IMG/VR virus record: IMGVR_UViG_3300018083_001080
Coordinates: 1-22,700 of that record
Source of the DNA: a virus
Length of the DNA stretch: 22,700 nt
Strand: one strand, 5' to 3'
Shown here: piece by piece, positions 1-5,914 of the stretch
Layout of the letters: each line of letters opens with the position of its first letter
Position numbering within the stretch: position 1 is the first letter of the stretch
The notes under the pieces: generated by a model
What the model was told of the DNA's origin: nothing
The model's input: the letters and a program-made list of their open reading frames with translations, nothing else
Database searches by the model: none
Program-made: the position numbers and the translations under genes

Positions 1-624
1 ATATTTGGTGACGAACCGCCAACCGTCTTGAACACAGAACGCGAAGCTGCAAAATATAAGCGGATAACCGGCGTTGCGTGCAATCGCGTCAATTGCTTGC
101 TCTTCGGTCGCAAAGAATTCCCGCGATGGCACTACATGCCCGTCATGTTCAGTGAACGCCATGACGATGTAAGGTCGCGGCGGATGATAGGGAGCGTCGA
201 TCTGTTCATCTAATGCTTGCTTATCCAACCACGTGAACGGGTCAGCCACATCGAACCAACGATATTTCAGAGTAGGCGGTGACGGCTTACGGGGCGGCGG
301 CAGAATTTCGACTGACGGCTTTTCGACATACGGTGATGAATAAAAAAGATTCGGTGACCAGTCGCGCAACAGGTTATGTTCCTTCGCAAGCTTCCGCACC
401 GCAGACATGCCTCGCAATCTGCGAAGCGCAATCTTTTCAAGCTGCCAGATGCGCGACGTGGTGCAGCCCTGTTCGGCAGCGATCTGCTTCGCAATCTTGG
501 GTTCGCCATCAATCCCGAACCGATCACGCAGCACTTGCTCCTCCCTTGACGGCAATAGGTGCAGAGCCCGCATAAGTCGCCAGTCGTCCTCCTTGGCGAT
601 CAGCGCGGTTTCGGGGTCGTTCAT
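1..624 (-). CDS. Sigma-70 region-4-like DNA-binding protein (partial, C-terminus outside window)
   Basis: Reading leftward from an ATG at 624-622, the frame stays open for 208 codons to the window edge, so the gene continues beyond position 1. Residues about 23-71 look like sigma-70 region 4: a start resembling LLPSREEQVLRDRFGIDG, then a helix-turn-helix ending RIWQLEKIALRRLR, close to the RIRQIEKKALRKLR seen in housekeeping sigma factors. No sigma region 2 (the -10 reader) is visible in the part seen. It could therefore be a -35-reading adaptor, an anti-sigma or appropriation factor, or a plain DNA-binding regulator. Residues after about 110 are proline-rich and then unfamiliar. The start lies 15 bases after the stop of the gene at 640-810 and has only a weak ribosome binding site, so the exact start is uncertain. 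A role in switching phage transcription is inference. Confidence 0.7.
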   Translation of the reverse strand, partial: MNDPETALIAKEDDWRLMRALHLLPSREEQVLRDRFGIDGEPKIAKQIAAEQGCTTSRIWQLEKIALRRLRGMSAVRKLAKEHNLLRDWSPNLFYSSPYVEKPSVEILPPPRKPSPPTLKYRWFDVADPFTWLDKQALDEQIDAPYHPPRPYIVMAFTEHDGHVVPSREFFATEEQAIDAIARNAGYPLIFCSFAFCVQDGWRFVTKY

Positions 625-639
625 GGCTCGCCAGCCATT

Positions 640-810
640 TCATCTCTTCCGATTTCTTTTTTGCGCCATCCAATAAATCAATTCCGTTTCTTGTTCACTA
701 TATTCATTTTGTTCATTCATCCAAAGCACCGGCCCAAGCGGGCTGCGGCACTTCCGGTCTTGCCAAATCTTTTCTAGTTCTTTTTTCAATTCGGAAGGCT
801 TTTCAGTCAT
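640..810 (-). CDS. Small charged hypothetical protein (56 aa)
   Basis: An ATG at 810-808 opens a 56-codon frame ending in TGA at 642-640. It begins MTEKPSELKKELEKIW and ends WMAQKRNRKR. It is rich in Glu, Lys and Gln, with no membrane segment and no cysteine motif. It sits between the winged-helix-like gene (stop at 817) and the sigma-like gene (start at 624) with very short gaps, as expected for a leftward operon of three genes. I do not recognise the family. Support comes from the open frame, gene-like composition and operon packing. Confidence 0.6.
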   Translation of the reverse strand: MTEKPSELKKELEKIWQDRKCRSPLGPVLWMNEQNEYSEQETELIYWMAQKRNRKR

Positions 811-816
811 TGTGAA

Positions 817-1077
817 TTACTTTCCGTACCAATACGAAATAGGTTTTGGACCCATTCGTTTGGTTTTTAAAATTTTGAATTTTTTCTCACGATTGATTTT
901 AGCTTTCCGCATCAAAGATGATAACAAGCTGACAATTATTTGCTGGCCGTAGAATGGCGGGCTAGTCGGTGAATAAAATTGTCGGCAAATGGCGGTAGAA
1001 GTTTGCGGTTTGGTTTTCAGCAAGCACAGAACTTTCTGCTCGCTAGCTGAATATTTAACAGGATTTTTTACAGGCAT
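817..1077 (-). CDS. Small winged-helix-like regulator (86 aa; 90 aa from upstream ATG)
   Basis: This basic protein begins MPVKNPVKYSASEQKVLCLL and ends with the hairpin-like KTKRMGPKPISYWYGK. A run of helices followed by a basic beta hairpin ending in aromatics is typical of small winged-helix DNA-binding domains; this is fold-level resemblance only. Two in-frame ATGs are possible. The one at 1089 abuts GGAG with no spacing; the one at 1077 has GGAG 12 bases upstream, so I chose 1077 with reservation. It is the first gene of the leftward operon, and its promoter carries a palindrome over the -10. Autoregulation, or repression of the related rightward promoters, is plausible but inferred. Confidence 0.55.
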   Translation of the reverse strand: MPVKNPVKYSASEQKVLCLLKTKPQTSTAICRQFYSPTSPPFYGQQIIVSLLSSLMRKAKINREKKFKILKTKRMGPKPISYWYGK

Positions 1078-1096
1078 GGCGGTTCGCATCTCCGGG

Positions 1097-1119
1097 AGCT
1101 TTTATTTTTTATAAAAGCT
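1097..1119. promoter_or_regulatory. Perfect 9-bp palindrome, candidate operator
   Basis: AGCTTTTAT (1097-1105), a TTTTT spacer and ATAAAAGCT (1111-1119) form a perfect inverted repeat. It covers the -10 region of the leftward promoter and ends just before the start of the first leftward gene. As DNA it is a good operator candidate; as RNA it is a weak AT-rich hairpin at the 5' end of the leftward transcript. The binding protein is unknown; the adjacent winged-helix-like protein is the obvious guess. Confidence 0.45.
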
Positions 1120-1136
1120 AAAAAAATAAAAATCAA
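1108..1136 (-). promoter_or_regulatory. Leftward sigma-70-type promoter (member of a five-copy family)
   Basis: On the minus strand TTGATT (1136-1131) is followed after 17 bases by TATAAA (1113-1108). The spacer is T-rich and contains TTTAGCTTT, matching the spacer of the rightward promoters at about 1216, 3345, 3685 and 7357. It would drive the three leftward genes. Its -10 is the closest to consensus in the family. Confidence 0.6.
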
Positions 1137-1215
1137 GCAAAAACAGGCCGAACAGACTAAAAACGCCAATAAATTCAAAGACATAGTCGGTTTTGATTAT
1201 GCGGTTCAAAGGGAG

Positions 1216-1244
1216 TTGCTTTATTTATTTATCTAGCTTAGGTG
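1216..1244 (+). promoter_or_regulatory. Rightward promoter of the AT-spacer family
   Basis: TTGCTT (1216-1221), a spacer containing TTTATTTATCTAGCT and a weak -10 TAGGTG (1239-1244) at 17 bases. The spacer matches the promoters at 3345, 3685 and 7357. It precedes the DUF932-like gene by about 200 bases. That stretch, 1250-1448, would be a long untranslated leader holding several GC-rich inverted repeats (for example CGGCCATGGCCG near 1345) and no convincing gene of its own. Confidence 0.5.
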
Positions 1245-1448
1245 TGTTTTTAAGGGAACGGGCACTTGGTAAGCGCTCGGGACGGCAGGCAAGAGGAAGG
1301 TCCGGTTCAATACCCAAGACTCGCGGAAGCCAAATCCCCAGCGGCCATGGCCGGTAAGGCAGGAGGCGACCCAGTAGCAAGGCACCGACCGTTTCTGACG
1401 TCTCCCTTGACAGACTTAATGATGGCAACTCAAACCGAGGATTTTAAT

Positions 1449-2321
1449 ATGCGACGCTACATTCAAGATGACATTCTGCGCGCCCGTGCCGATCAATCGC
1501 TTTCGCTGGAAGAAATGCGCCAGCGGCTCCCGGCGATCTTTGCCGAGCAGGCTCATGAAAGCCGGTCGGATCGTTACGTTTATATTCCGACCTACGACGT
1601 GCTTTCTAAGCTGATCAAAGAAGGCTTCGAGCCGGTCGAGGCTCGGGTCTCCCGCACCCGCGATGAAACCAAGAAGGGTTTCACCAAGCACATGGTGCGG
1701 CTGCGCCAGCGGTCCGGTGAAATTAAAACCCGCGCGGTGGGCGATACTCATTTCGAGGTGGTAATGCGCAACGCCCATGACGGCTCCGCCGCTTACGATT
1801 TCATGGCCGGTTTGTTCCGCTTGGTCTGCCTGAATGGCATGGTGGTTTCGGATGGTAATCTGGGTGCCGCCCATGTCCGACACAGCGGCAATCAAAGCAA
1901 GCAGCTCGGCCAGGTGATCGATGCGGTTTATTCGGTAGTCGAACATGCCCCGGCGGTTCTGGAAGCCCCGCGCGTCTGGTCGACCATCGAATTGAAGCGT
2001 GATGAGCAAATGGCAATGGCGGAAGCCGCCCGCACCATTCGCTTTAGCGATGCGGAAGGAAATGTGGACAGCCCGATTGAAGCTGGCCAGCTTTTGCTCC
2101 CTCGCCGTTCCGCAGACAGCGGCAACGATCTCTGGACCACCTTCAACCGGCTGCAGGAAAACGCGATTCGCGGCGGCTTGACTGGCTACCGACGCAATCA
2201 GAACAACCAGCTTCGCCGATCCACTACCCGCGAGGTTCGCGGCATCGATTCCGACATCAAGCTGAACAAGGCGCTGTGGCAGCTTGGCGTCAAGATGGCC
2301 GAGCTGAAACAGGCGGCTTAA
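1449..2321 (+). CDS. DUF932-like phage/plasmid protein (290 aa)
   Basis: Resembles the DUF932 family, common in phages and plasmids and of unknown biochemical role. Family-like features are the stretch VYIPTYDVLSKLIKEGFEP (about residues 37-55), a central FMAGLFRLVCLNGMVVSDG and a later ENAIRGGLTGY. I chose ATG 1449 because GAGGA lies 7 bases upstream. ATGs at 1419 and 1422 and a TTG at 1266 are in frame but lack a good ribosome binding site, and the extra N-terminus they would add is not family-like. It is the first rightward gene, so probably expressed early. No catalytic motif is evident. Confidence 0.75.
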   Translation: MRRYIQDDILRARADQSLSLEEMRQRLPAIFAEQAHESRSDRYVYIPTYDVLSKLIKEGFEPVEARVSRTRDETKKGFTKHMVRLRQRSGEIKTRAVGDTHFEVVMRNAHDGSAAYDFMAGLFRLVCLNGMVVSDGNLGAAHVRHSGNQSKQLGQVIDAVYSVVEHAPAVLEAPRVWSTIELKRDEQMAMAEAARTIRFSDAEGNVDSPIEAGQLLLPRRSADSGNDLWTTFNRLQENAIRGGLTGYRRNQNNQLRRSTTREVRGIDSDIKLNKALWQLGVKMAELKQAA

Positions 2322-2332
2322 TTTTCACCGGC

Positions 2333-2348
2333 GGGGCGCAAATGCCCC
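2333..2348 (+). repeat. Hairpin-plus-ribosome-site leader, copy 1
   Basis: GGGGC-GCAAAT-GCCCC forms a 5-bp GC hairpin 11 bases after the DUF932-like stop. The 15-base core CGGGGCGCAAATGCC recurs at 2583-2597. In both places a GAGGT-type ribosome site and an ATG follow, so this looks like a duplicated intergenic leader. There is no T-run, so it is not a typical terminator; it may act in RNA processing or stability. Confidence 0.45.
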
Positions 2349-2392
2349 ACCACTTTCCCTAACGGAGGTCACGGCACCGATGAAACTCCAAA

Positions 2393-2629
2393 ATGGAGTT
2401 GTACAGCTATGAGGAGGACGGTTTGTACTGGCTGGAACTATGGTCCGGGCAAACCTGCACGCTGCGCCGCGACTACAGAACCATGACCGAGCGCAAGCTG
2501 GCAACCGAAAATATTTACAAAGCCTTGAAGAAACTTGGCGGCAAGGTGGGCTGGGTGCCTTTTGAGCGACGACAAAGACAACCGGGGCGCAAATGCCTCA
2601 TTAACTCCAACCGAGGTTCTGAACCATGA
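2393..2629 (+). CDS. Small hypothetical protein (78 aa), start possibly frameshifted
   Basis: Begins MELYSYEEDGLYWLELWSG; no family recognised. The ATG at 2393 has no ribosome site of its own and lies inside a small hairpin (AACTCCA 2384-2390 with TGGAGTT 2394-2400). A strong GGAGGT (2364-2369) instead serves an ATG at 2380 in another frame, which stops after 10 codons. Removing one A from the A-run at 2390-2393 would join the two frames into one natural gene. It may therefore be a gene with an indel, a sequencing error, or a leader peptide with restart. Its stop overlaps the next start (ATGA). Confidence 0.5.
   Translation: MELYSYEEDGLYWLELWSGQTCTLRRDYRTMTERKLATENIYKALKKLGGKVGWVPFERRQRQPGRKCLINSNRGSEP
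2584..2599 (+). repeat. Hairpin-plus-ribosome-site leader, copy 2
   Basis: GGGGC-GCAAAT-GCCTC is the second copy of the hairpin at 2333-2348, with one G-U pair. It lies inside the 3' end of the 78-aa frame and about 27 bases before the ATG at 2626, followed by CCGAGGTTC as ribosome site. The shared layout of hairpin, GAGGT and ATG suggests duplication of a translation-start cassette. Confidence 0.4.
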
Positions 2630-2787
2630 ATAAGCATCGCAAGGCGCAGCCGAAACTGCGCAAACGCAAGATGGCGATCATCGCGGAGTTGTGCCGCATG
2701 TCGCACAAAGGCTGGCACAATTGCCGCCGCGAAGACTGGCAGCCGCTGGAAGATGAGCTGAACCAGATCAATTTGATGGGTGCGTGA
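2626..2787 (+). CDS. Small basic hypothetical protein (53 aa)
   Basis: The frame begins MNKHRKAQPKLRKRKMAIIA and ends NQINLMGA. It is strongly basic at its N-terminus with two cysteines (CRMSHKGWHNCRR). It overlaps the previous stop by ATGA and the next start by TGATG, and has GAGGT upstream with normal spacing. Tight coupling and a duplicated leader support it as a real gene. No family recognised; a nucleic-acid-binding role would be a guess from charge alone. Confidence 0.6.
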   Translation: MNKHRKAQPKLRKRKMAIIAELCRMSHKGWHNCRREDWQPLEDELNQINLMGA

Positions 2788-2975
2788 TGCGGTTCTTCAT
2801 CCTGTGGCCAAGGCGGCAGATCGTGACCGAAGAACACATCATCCGCATGTATGCCGATGCGGTGGCTACCAACCAAGTCCATCCGGGAGGCTTTGGCTAC
2901 GCTAAGGAGCCGATCGCGATGGCGCACGCCTTGTCTGATGCCGGGATCATCACACTAGGGAGTTGGGAAGCATGA
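2787..2975 (+). CDS. Small hypothetical protein (62 aa)
   Basis: Begins MRFFILWPRRQIVTEEHIIRM. The first residues are hydrophobic but too short and charged for a clear signal peptide or membrane anchor. The start is ATG 2787, inside TGATG shared with the previous stop; an in-frame GTG at 2784 is possible. The end overlaps the next gene by ATGA. Not recognised; accepted on operon coupling and gene-like composition. Confidence 0.55.
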   Translation: MRFFILWPRRQIVTEEHIIRMYADAVATNQVHPGGFGYAKEPIAMAHALSDAGIITLGSWEA

Positions 2976-3250
2976 CCAGACCAGTTGACTTGCTAGGGGA
3001 AATGTTTGCGCCAACCTATACCGCGCGAACCAACGGAGAGTTTTTTATAGTTACGGTCATGCCACCAAGGAGCATGAAGCTGCCAGCGGTCTTGCTGCCA
3101 ATGACGGCGGAAGAATTTTCGCAGTTTCAACTGTGGCGAGCCGGGCGGCTGATGATTCAGGATGCCTTCCCGGACTGGTCTCCAGCACGCCGCGAGTTGT
3201 TACAGACTGGTTTGACTGAAACTGATTTCATGCGGTTCACAAAGGAGTAG
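2972..3250 (+). CDS. Hypothetical protein (92 aa), last gene of the first rightward operon
   Basis: ATG 2972 has GGGAG about 10 bases upstream and overlaps the preceding stop. The product starts MTRPVDLLGEMFAPTY and ends TGLTETDFMRFTKE. It looks soluble, with no cysteine motif or membrane segment. A strong terminator follows directly (3262-3299), closing the operon that begins with the DUF932-like gene. No family recognised. Confidence 0.6.
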   Translation: MTRPVDLLGEMFAPTYTARTNGEFFIVTVMPPRSMKLPAVLLPMTAEEFSQFQLWRAGRLMIQDAFPDWSPARRELLQTGLTETDFMRFTKE

Positions 3251-3261
3251 GAACGCCGCAG

Positions 3262-3299
3262 CCTGTGTCCCTCAGTCCGGGGACACAGGTGTGTTTTCC
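3262..3299 (+). terminator. Rho-independent terminator
   Basis: CCTGTGTCCC (3262-3271) pairs with GGGACACAGG (3280-3289), giving a perfect 10-bp GC-rich stem with an 8-base loop. A T-rich tail (TGTGTTTTCCT) follows. It sits 12 bases after the 92-aa gene. Confidence 0.85.
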
Positions 3300-3344
3300 T
3301 AACTTTTTAATTTGAAAAAAGGTGACTTTTCCTAGTCTTTTTAG

Positions 3345-3372
3345 TTGACCTTTTATTTATTTAGCTTAGTGT
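3345..3372 (+). promoter_or_regulatory. Rightward promoter, AT-spacer family (repeat copy 1)
   Basis: TTGACC (3345-3350), a 16-base spacer TTTTATTTATTTAGCT, and TAGTGT (3367-3372). The 39 bases from 3343 are almost identical (two differences) to those from 3683. AT-rich sequence with T-runs lies upstream (3301-3343) and may serve as an UP element. It lies between the terminator and the 94-aa gene. Confidence 0.65.
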
Positions 3373-3399
3373 GAAGGCATCAGAAAACAGGAGATGGCA

Positions 3400-3684
3400 A
3401 TGACCAACTTTACCAAGCGCTGCGACAACGAAGCCAAGACCTACGAATTGCTTGCCCCGCTTTATGGCGAGCAAGAAGACCGGCAGAACCGGGTCCTGAT
3501 CGCGAACGTCTTTAAGGCCATGTGGAGCGCCTCGATGCCTGCCAAGAAAATCGAAGCGGTGGCCTGCGCGATGCATGGCTTTGAGAATCTGGACCTGCAA
3601 GAGACTCTGACCCGCCTTTGCCGCGCCAAGGTTCTCCGCAGCTACGTAAATTGCGGCCAACGCTTTTACGAAGTGAATTACTAG
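3400..3684 (+). CDS. Small winged-helix-like protein (94 aa)
   Basis: Begins MTNFTKRCDNEAKTYELL and ends AKVLRSYVNCGQRFYEVNY. The C-terminal half reads like a helix-turn-helix followed by a beta wing with a YEVNY ending, a common small winged-helix pattern; no specific family is recognised. I chose ATG 3400 because AGGAG lies 6 bases upstream; ATG 3394 sits directly on the same site. The same leader sequence (CAGGAGATGGCAATGAC) recurs before the gene at 3945. It is flanked by the two copies of the repeated promoter and may be a transcription regulator. Confidence 0.6.
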   Translation: MTNFTKRCDNEAKTYELLAPLYGEQEDRQNRVLIANVFKAMWSASMPAKKIEAVACAMHGFENLDLQETLTRLCRAKVLRSYVNCGQRFYEVNY

Positions 3685-3712
3685 TTGACCTTTTATTTAT
3701 TTGGCTTAGTGT
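3685..3712 (+). promoter_or_regulatory. Rightward promoter, AT-spacer family (repeat copy 2)
   Basis: TTGACC begins on the base after the stop codon of the 94-aa gene. A 16-base spacer TTTTATTTATTTGGCT and TAGTGT (3707-3712) follow. It is the near-identical partner of the promoter at 3345 and drives the zinc protein, the DUF6011-like protein and the lysine-rich protein downstream. Confidence 0.65.
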
Positions 3713-3738
3713 AAAGGCATCGAAACGGAGCAAGCAAA

Positions 3739-3903
3739 ATGAGAAGCCGACCTCTTTCCCTTTCCCTGCCCCAGCAGCCTCAGCAGCCTCAACTGCGGCA
3801 CTGCAACCGGTGCCAACAACCCTCTTCCAACTATTTTCTTTGCAACGAGTGCAGCGAGCTGGAGCGGGAGCTTTCCCGGCAGCCTTTGCCTTGTCGGGAC
3901 TGA
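3739..3903 (+). CDS. Small zinc-ribbon-like protein (54 aa)
   Basis: The frame starts at ATG 3739, 8 bases after GGAG, and stops at TGA 3901-3903. After a Pro/Gln-rich start it has HCNRC followed by LCNEC 9 residues later, a four-cysteine CxxC...CxxC knuckle expected to bind one zinc. The C-terminus is charged (SELERELSRQPLPCRD). It is the first gene after its promoter. Comparable tiny zinc proteins are common in phage early regions; the specific role is unknown. Confidence 0.65.
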   Translation: MRSRPLSLSLPQQPQQPQLRHCNRCQQPSSNYFLCNECSELERELSRQPLPCRD

Positions 3904-3944
3904 ACGCGCCGAAACCTAACCCAACCCAACAACAGGAGATGGCA

Positions 3945-4445
3945 ATGACTGACCTAAGCGATATCTTCGCCAAGCTGGAGGTTCGAATGGAAGACATCAC
4001 TCCAGCCGCTGCCTCGACTTTCAAAGCCGAAGGCAGCTTTGATGAGCCGCAAGCCGCGATTCGCTTCATGCTGGCGGGCAATGCCACGGTGACCCTACGC
4101 TCTGCCCAAACCAACGCGCGGTTTACTTTTCGCATCCGCGCCAGCGAAGACGGAAGAATTCATTTCGTTTCGCTGCTGAACGGCCCGGACAACGAGACCG
4201 CCTACGCCTATTTCGGCTACATCCGCCGGGGCGTTTTCTTTCATGGCGGGGCAAAGGCCAAGGTCGGGGCCGACGCGCCGAGCGCCAAGGCTTTCTCTTG
4301 GTCTTGGATGAAGCTTAGTCAGAATACCATGCCGCCCAAGCTTGAAATCTGGCACGAAGGGCGGTGCGGCAGGTGTGCCCGGAAGCTTACGGTTCCTGAG
4401 TCGGTTGCTTCCGGGTTTGGTCCTGAATGTGCCGGGAAAATGTGA
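3945..4445 (+). CDS. DUF6011-like zinc-binding phage protein (166 aa)
   Basis: I start it at ATG 3945, 6 bases after AGGAG; ATG 3939 sits on the ribosome site. The frame stays open upstream, but that part overlaps the zinc-ribbon gene and the 94-aa gene. The C-terminus (about residues 139-164) has CGRCARKLTVPESVASGFGP then EC. This matches the CxxCxRxLTxPxSxxxGxGPxC signature I associate with DUF6011, a probable zinc-binding domain of unknown role. The N-terminal 130 residues look like a mixed alpha/beta domain. Its stop overlaps the next start (TGATG). Confidence 0.7.
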   Translation: MTDLSDIFAKLEVRMEDITPAAASTFKAEGSFDEPQAAIRFMLAGNATVTLRSAQTNARFTFRIRASEDGRIHFVSLLNGPDNETAYAYFGYIRRGVFFHGGAKAKVGADAPSAKAFSWSWMKLSQNTMPPKLEIWHEGRCGRCARKLTVPESVASGFGPECAGKM

Positions 4446-5155
4446 TGGGCAATGCCCTGAATAAAGTTACCCTGACGCCCGCAAGGCGTCAGGTCTACGC
4501 AAGATGGCAGCCGGATCGAATCGGTGTCATTTTGTCCGAAGGACAGGAAGTTTCCGAGGTTCGTTGGGAAGATAAGTCAACCGACTACATTCGAAACGAG
4601 CAGCTTGTTACCGCTAAATCATCTCAAACGGAGGGTGTAATGTCAGTCAACCAAGTTCAAGAATATAACAATCTTGTTGCTACAGCTAACGCGCTTGGGC
4701 TAAGTGCAACAATAGTCAAACGGTTCAAGAACAGCGCTGCCGGAGACAAACGCATTGCAGCGCTGCAAGCTTTAATAGACCAACAAAAAGACGCTGGCGA
4801 GCCAACGTCACCTGCCGAGCAGCAACCAGAAGTCGAAACAGAAGCCGAAACAACAGTAGAGTCAGAGAAGGAGGTTACCATGCCGAAGAAAGCCAAGAAG
4901 GCCAAGGCCGCCAAGGCCAAGGTTGCCAAGACCAAGAAGGTTGCGGCCAAGGCAAGCGCCAACGGAGCACCGCGCGAAGGCTCCAAGGCGGCCATTCTTT
5001 ACAACCTGATGACCCGCAAAAGCGGTTTCACTCAGGCCGAAGCCAACAAGGCGACCGGCTGGAAGAGTGTTAACATTTCGCTGCAGGCCAAGATTCGCGG
5101 CTTGAAGCTGCGACGCGAAAAGACCGACAATGGGTCGCGCTATTACATCGACTAA
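4445..5155 (+). CDS. Lysine-rich protein with C-terminal DUF3489-like domain and internal starts (236 aa)
   Basis: Three parts are visible. Residues 1-65 look like a small beta domain (RWQPDRIGVILSEGQEV). Residues 66-145 are a helical then Glu/Thr-rich acidic linker. From residue 146 there is a histone-H1-like basic tract of Lys and Ala repeats, followed by a domain resembling DUF3489 (SKAAILYNLMTRKSGFTQAE, ending NGSRYYID), probably a winged helix. In-frame ATGs at 4640 and 4880 each have a better ribosome site (GGAGGG, 4-base gap; GGAGG, 5-base gap) than the first start. Shorter products, especially the 91-aa basic form, are therefore likely. DNA binding is inferred from charge and fold. 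A terminator follows. Confidence 0.65.
   Translation: MGNALNKVTLTPARRQVYARWQPDRIGVILSEGQEVSEVRWEDKSTDYIRNEQLVTAKSSQTEGVMSVNQVQEYNNLVATANALGLSATIVKRFKNSAAGDKRIAALQALIDQQKDAGEPTSPAEQQPEVETEAETTVESEKEVTMPKKAKKAKAAKAKVAKTKKVAAKASANGAPREGSKAAILYNLMTRKSGFTQAEANKATGWKSVNISLQAKIRGLKLRREKTDNGSRYYID
4880..5155 (+). CDS. Possible nested short product of the lysine-rich gene (91 aa)
   Basis: ATG 4880 is preceded by GGAGG (4870-4874), one of the strongest ribosome sites in the window, and begins MPKKAKKAKAAKAK in frame with the longer gene. The product would be only the basic tract plus the DUF3489-like domain, a compact histone-like DNA binder without the acidic linker. An alternative is that the purine-rich sequence encoding SEKE is accidental; the exact spacing argues against that. 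Confidence 0.5.
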   Translation: MPKKAKKAKAAKAKVAKTKKVAAKASANGAPREGSKAAILYNLMTRKSGFTQAEANKATGWKSVNISLQAKIRGLKLRREKTDNGSRYYID

Positions 5156-5180
5156 AATTTATCTGAAGCAGCGAAGTCAA

Positions 5181-5212
5181 AAACCGGGAGCAACACTCCC
5201 GGTTTTTCTTTT
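5181..5212 (+). terminator. Rho-independent terminator
   Basis: AACCGGGAG pairs with CTCCCGGTT around a CAACA loop, followed by TTTCTTTT. It closes the operon that starts at 3685. The next ATG (5213) touches the T-tail. Confidence 0.9.
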
Positions 5213-5224
5213 ATGGGGACGGCC

Positions 5225-5899
5225 ATGCTTCCAAAATTTTCGCTAGCTGAACATGATGGCATCATTGTTGTCCGGGACGATCGCTTGCCCGGTGGGACCA
5301 AGCGCCGCGTCCTGCCTTGCCTGATCAAAGATCAAAAGCAGGAATACGTCTACGCTTCACCGGTCTATGGCTACGCGCAAATCGCGTTGGCGCATTCGGC
5401 CAAGCACGCGACTATTTTTTGCGCCGAGCGTAAAACAAACCATCCGCGAACGCTCGAAGCCAAGGCGGCAGGAGCCAAGATCGTTGAAGTGCCATGCGGC
5501 TACATGTCGGTGGTTCGCGCAAGGGCCAAGGCTTATTGCGCCGAGCATGGCGCTGTGCTGTTGCCGTTCGGACTTGATGTACCGGAATTCATTGACGCGT
5601 TGGCAGCTGAGGCCAGCAAGATCAACTACAAGCCGCGCGAGGTTTGGACCGTCGCTGGCTCCGGCGTATTAAGCAGAGCGTTGCAAGCGGCGTGGCCGAA
5701 AGCTAAATTTTTCGCGGTGCGAGTGGGAGCTGAACCCGATGCCGGTCGTGCAACGGTCTTGCAAGCCCCGGAAAAATTCGAGAACGATGCCAAGATGCCA
5801 CCGCCGTTTCCGTCCTGTTCGAATTACGATGCTAAGGCATGGCGGTTTGTTCGTGCTAGCGCCAAGCCTGGTGCATTGTTTTGGAACGTTGCTTCATAA
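5225..5899 (+). CDS. PLP-dependent fold-type-II-like protein (224 aa)
   Basis: The N-terminus VRDDRLPGGTKRR (about residues 16-28) resembles the substrate/cofactor loop of ACC deaminase, D-cysteine desulfhydrase and other type II PLP enzymes (RxD...GGNKxR), where the Lys (here K26) binds PLP. Later features fit: YASPVYGYAQIALAHSAK, an ATIFCAERK strand, EAKAAGAKIVEVP, and a phosphate-cup-like VAGSGVLSRAL. At 224 aa it is much shorter than a typical 330-aa enzyme, so it may be a minimal or derived member. ATG 5225 has GGGGA five bases upstream; 5213 is in frame. It directly precedes a DNA methyltransferase. The substrate is unknown; a role in DNA base modification is speculation. Confidence 0.5.
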   Translation: MLPKFSLAEHDGIIVVRDDRLPGGTKRRVLPCLIKDQKQEYVYASPVYGYAQIALAHSAKHATIFCAERKTNHPRTLEAKAAGAKIVEVPCGYMSVVRARAKAYCAEHGAVLLPFGLDVPEFIDALAAEASKINYKPREVWTVAGSGVLSRALQAAWPKAKFFAVRVGAEPDAGRATVLQAPEKFENDAKMPPPFPSCSNYDAKAWRFVRASAKPGALFWNVAS

Positions 5900-5914
5900 C
5901 AAAAGGAAAATTCA

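Noticed and set aside
267-527. An 86-aa frame on the minus strand.
   Set aside because: It is a shadow of the sigma-like gene in another frame; the true frame has a recognisable region-4 motif and runs to the window edge.
1280-1345. Resemblance of GAGGAAGGTCCGG to the RNase P RNA signature.
   Set aside because: Only a short string matches; the other conserved RNase P elements and the expected length of 350-400 bases are absent.
1266-1448. N-terminal extension of the DUF932-like gene from TTG 1266 or ATG 1419.
   Set aside because: ATG 1449 has a clear GAGGA at 7 bases; the upstream starts do not, and the added sequence does not look like the family.
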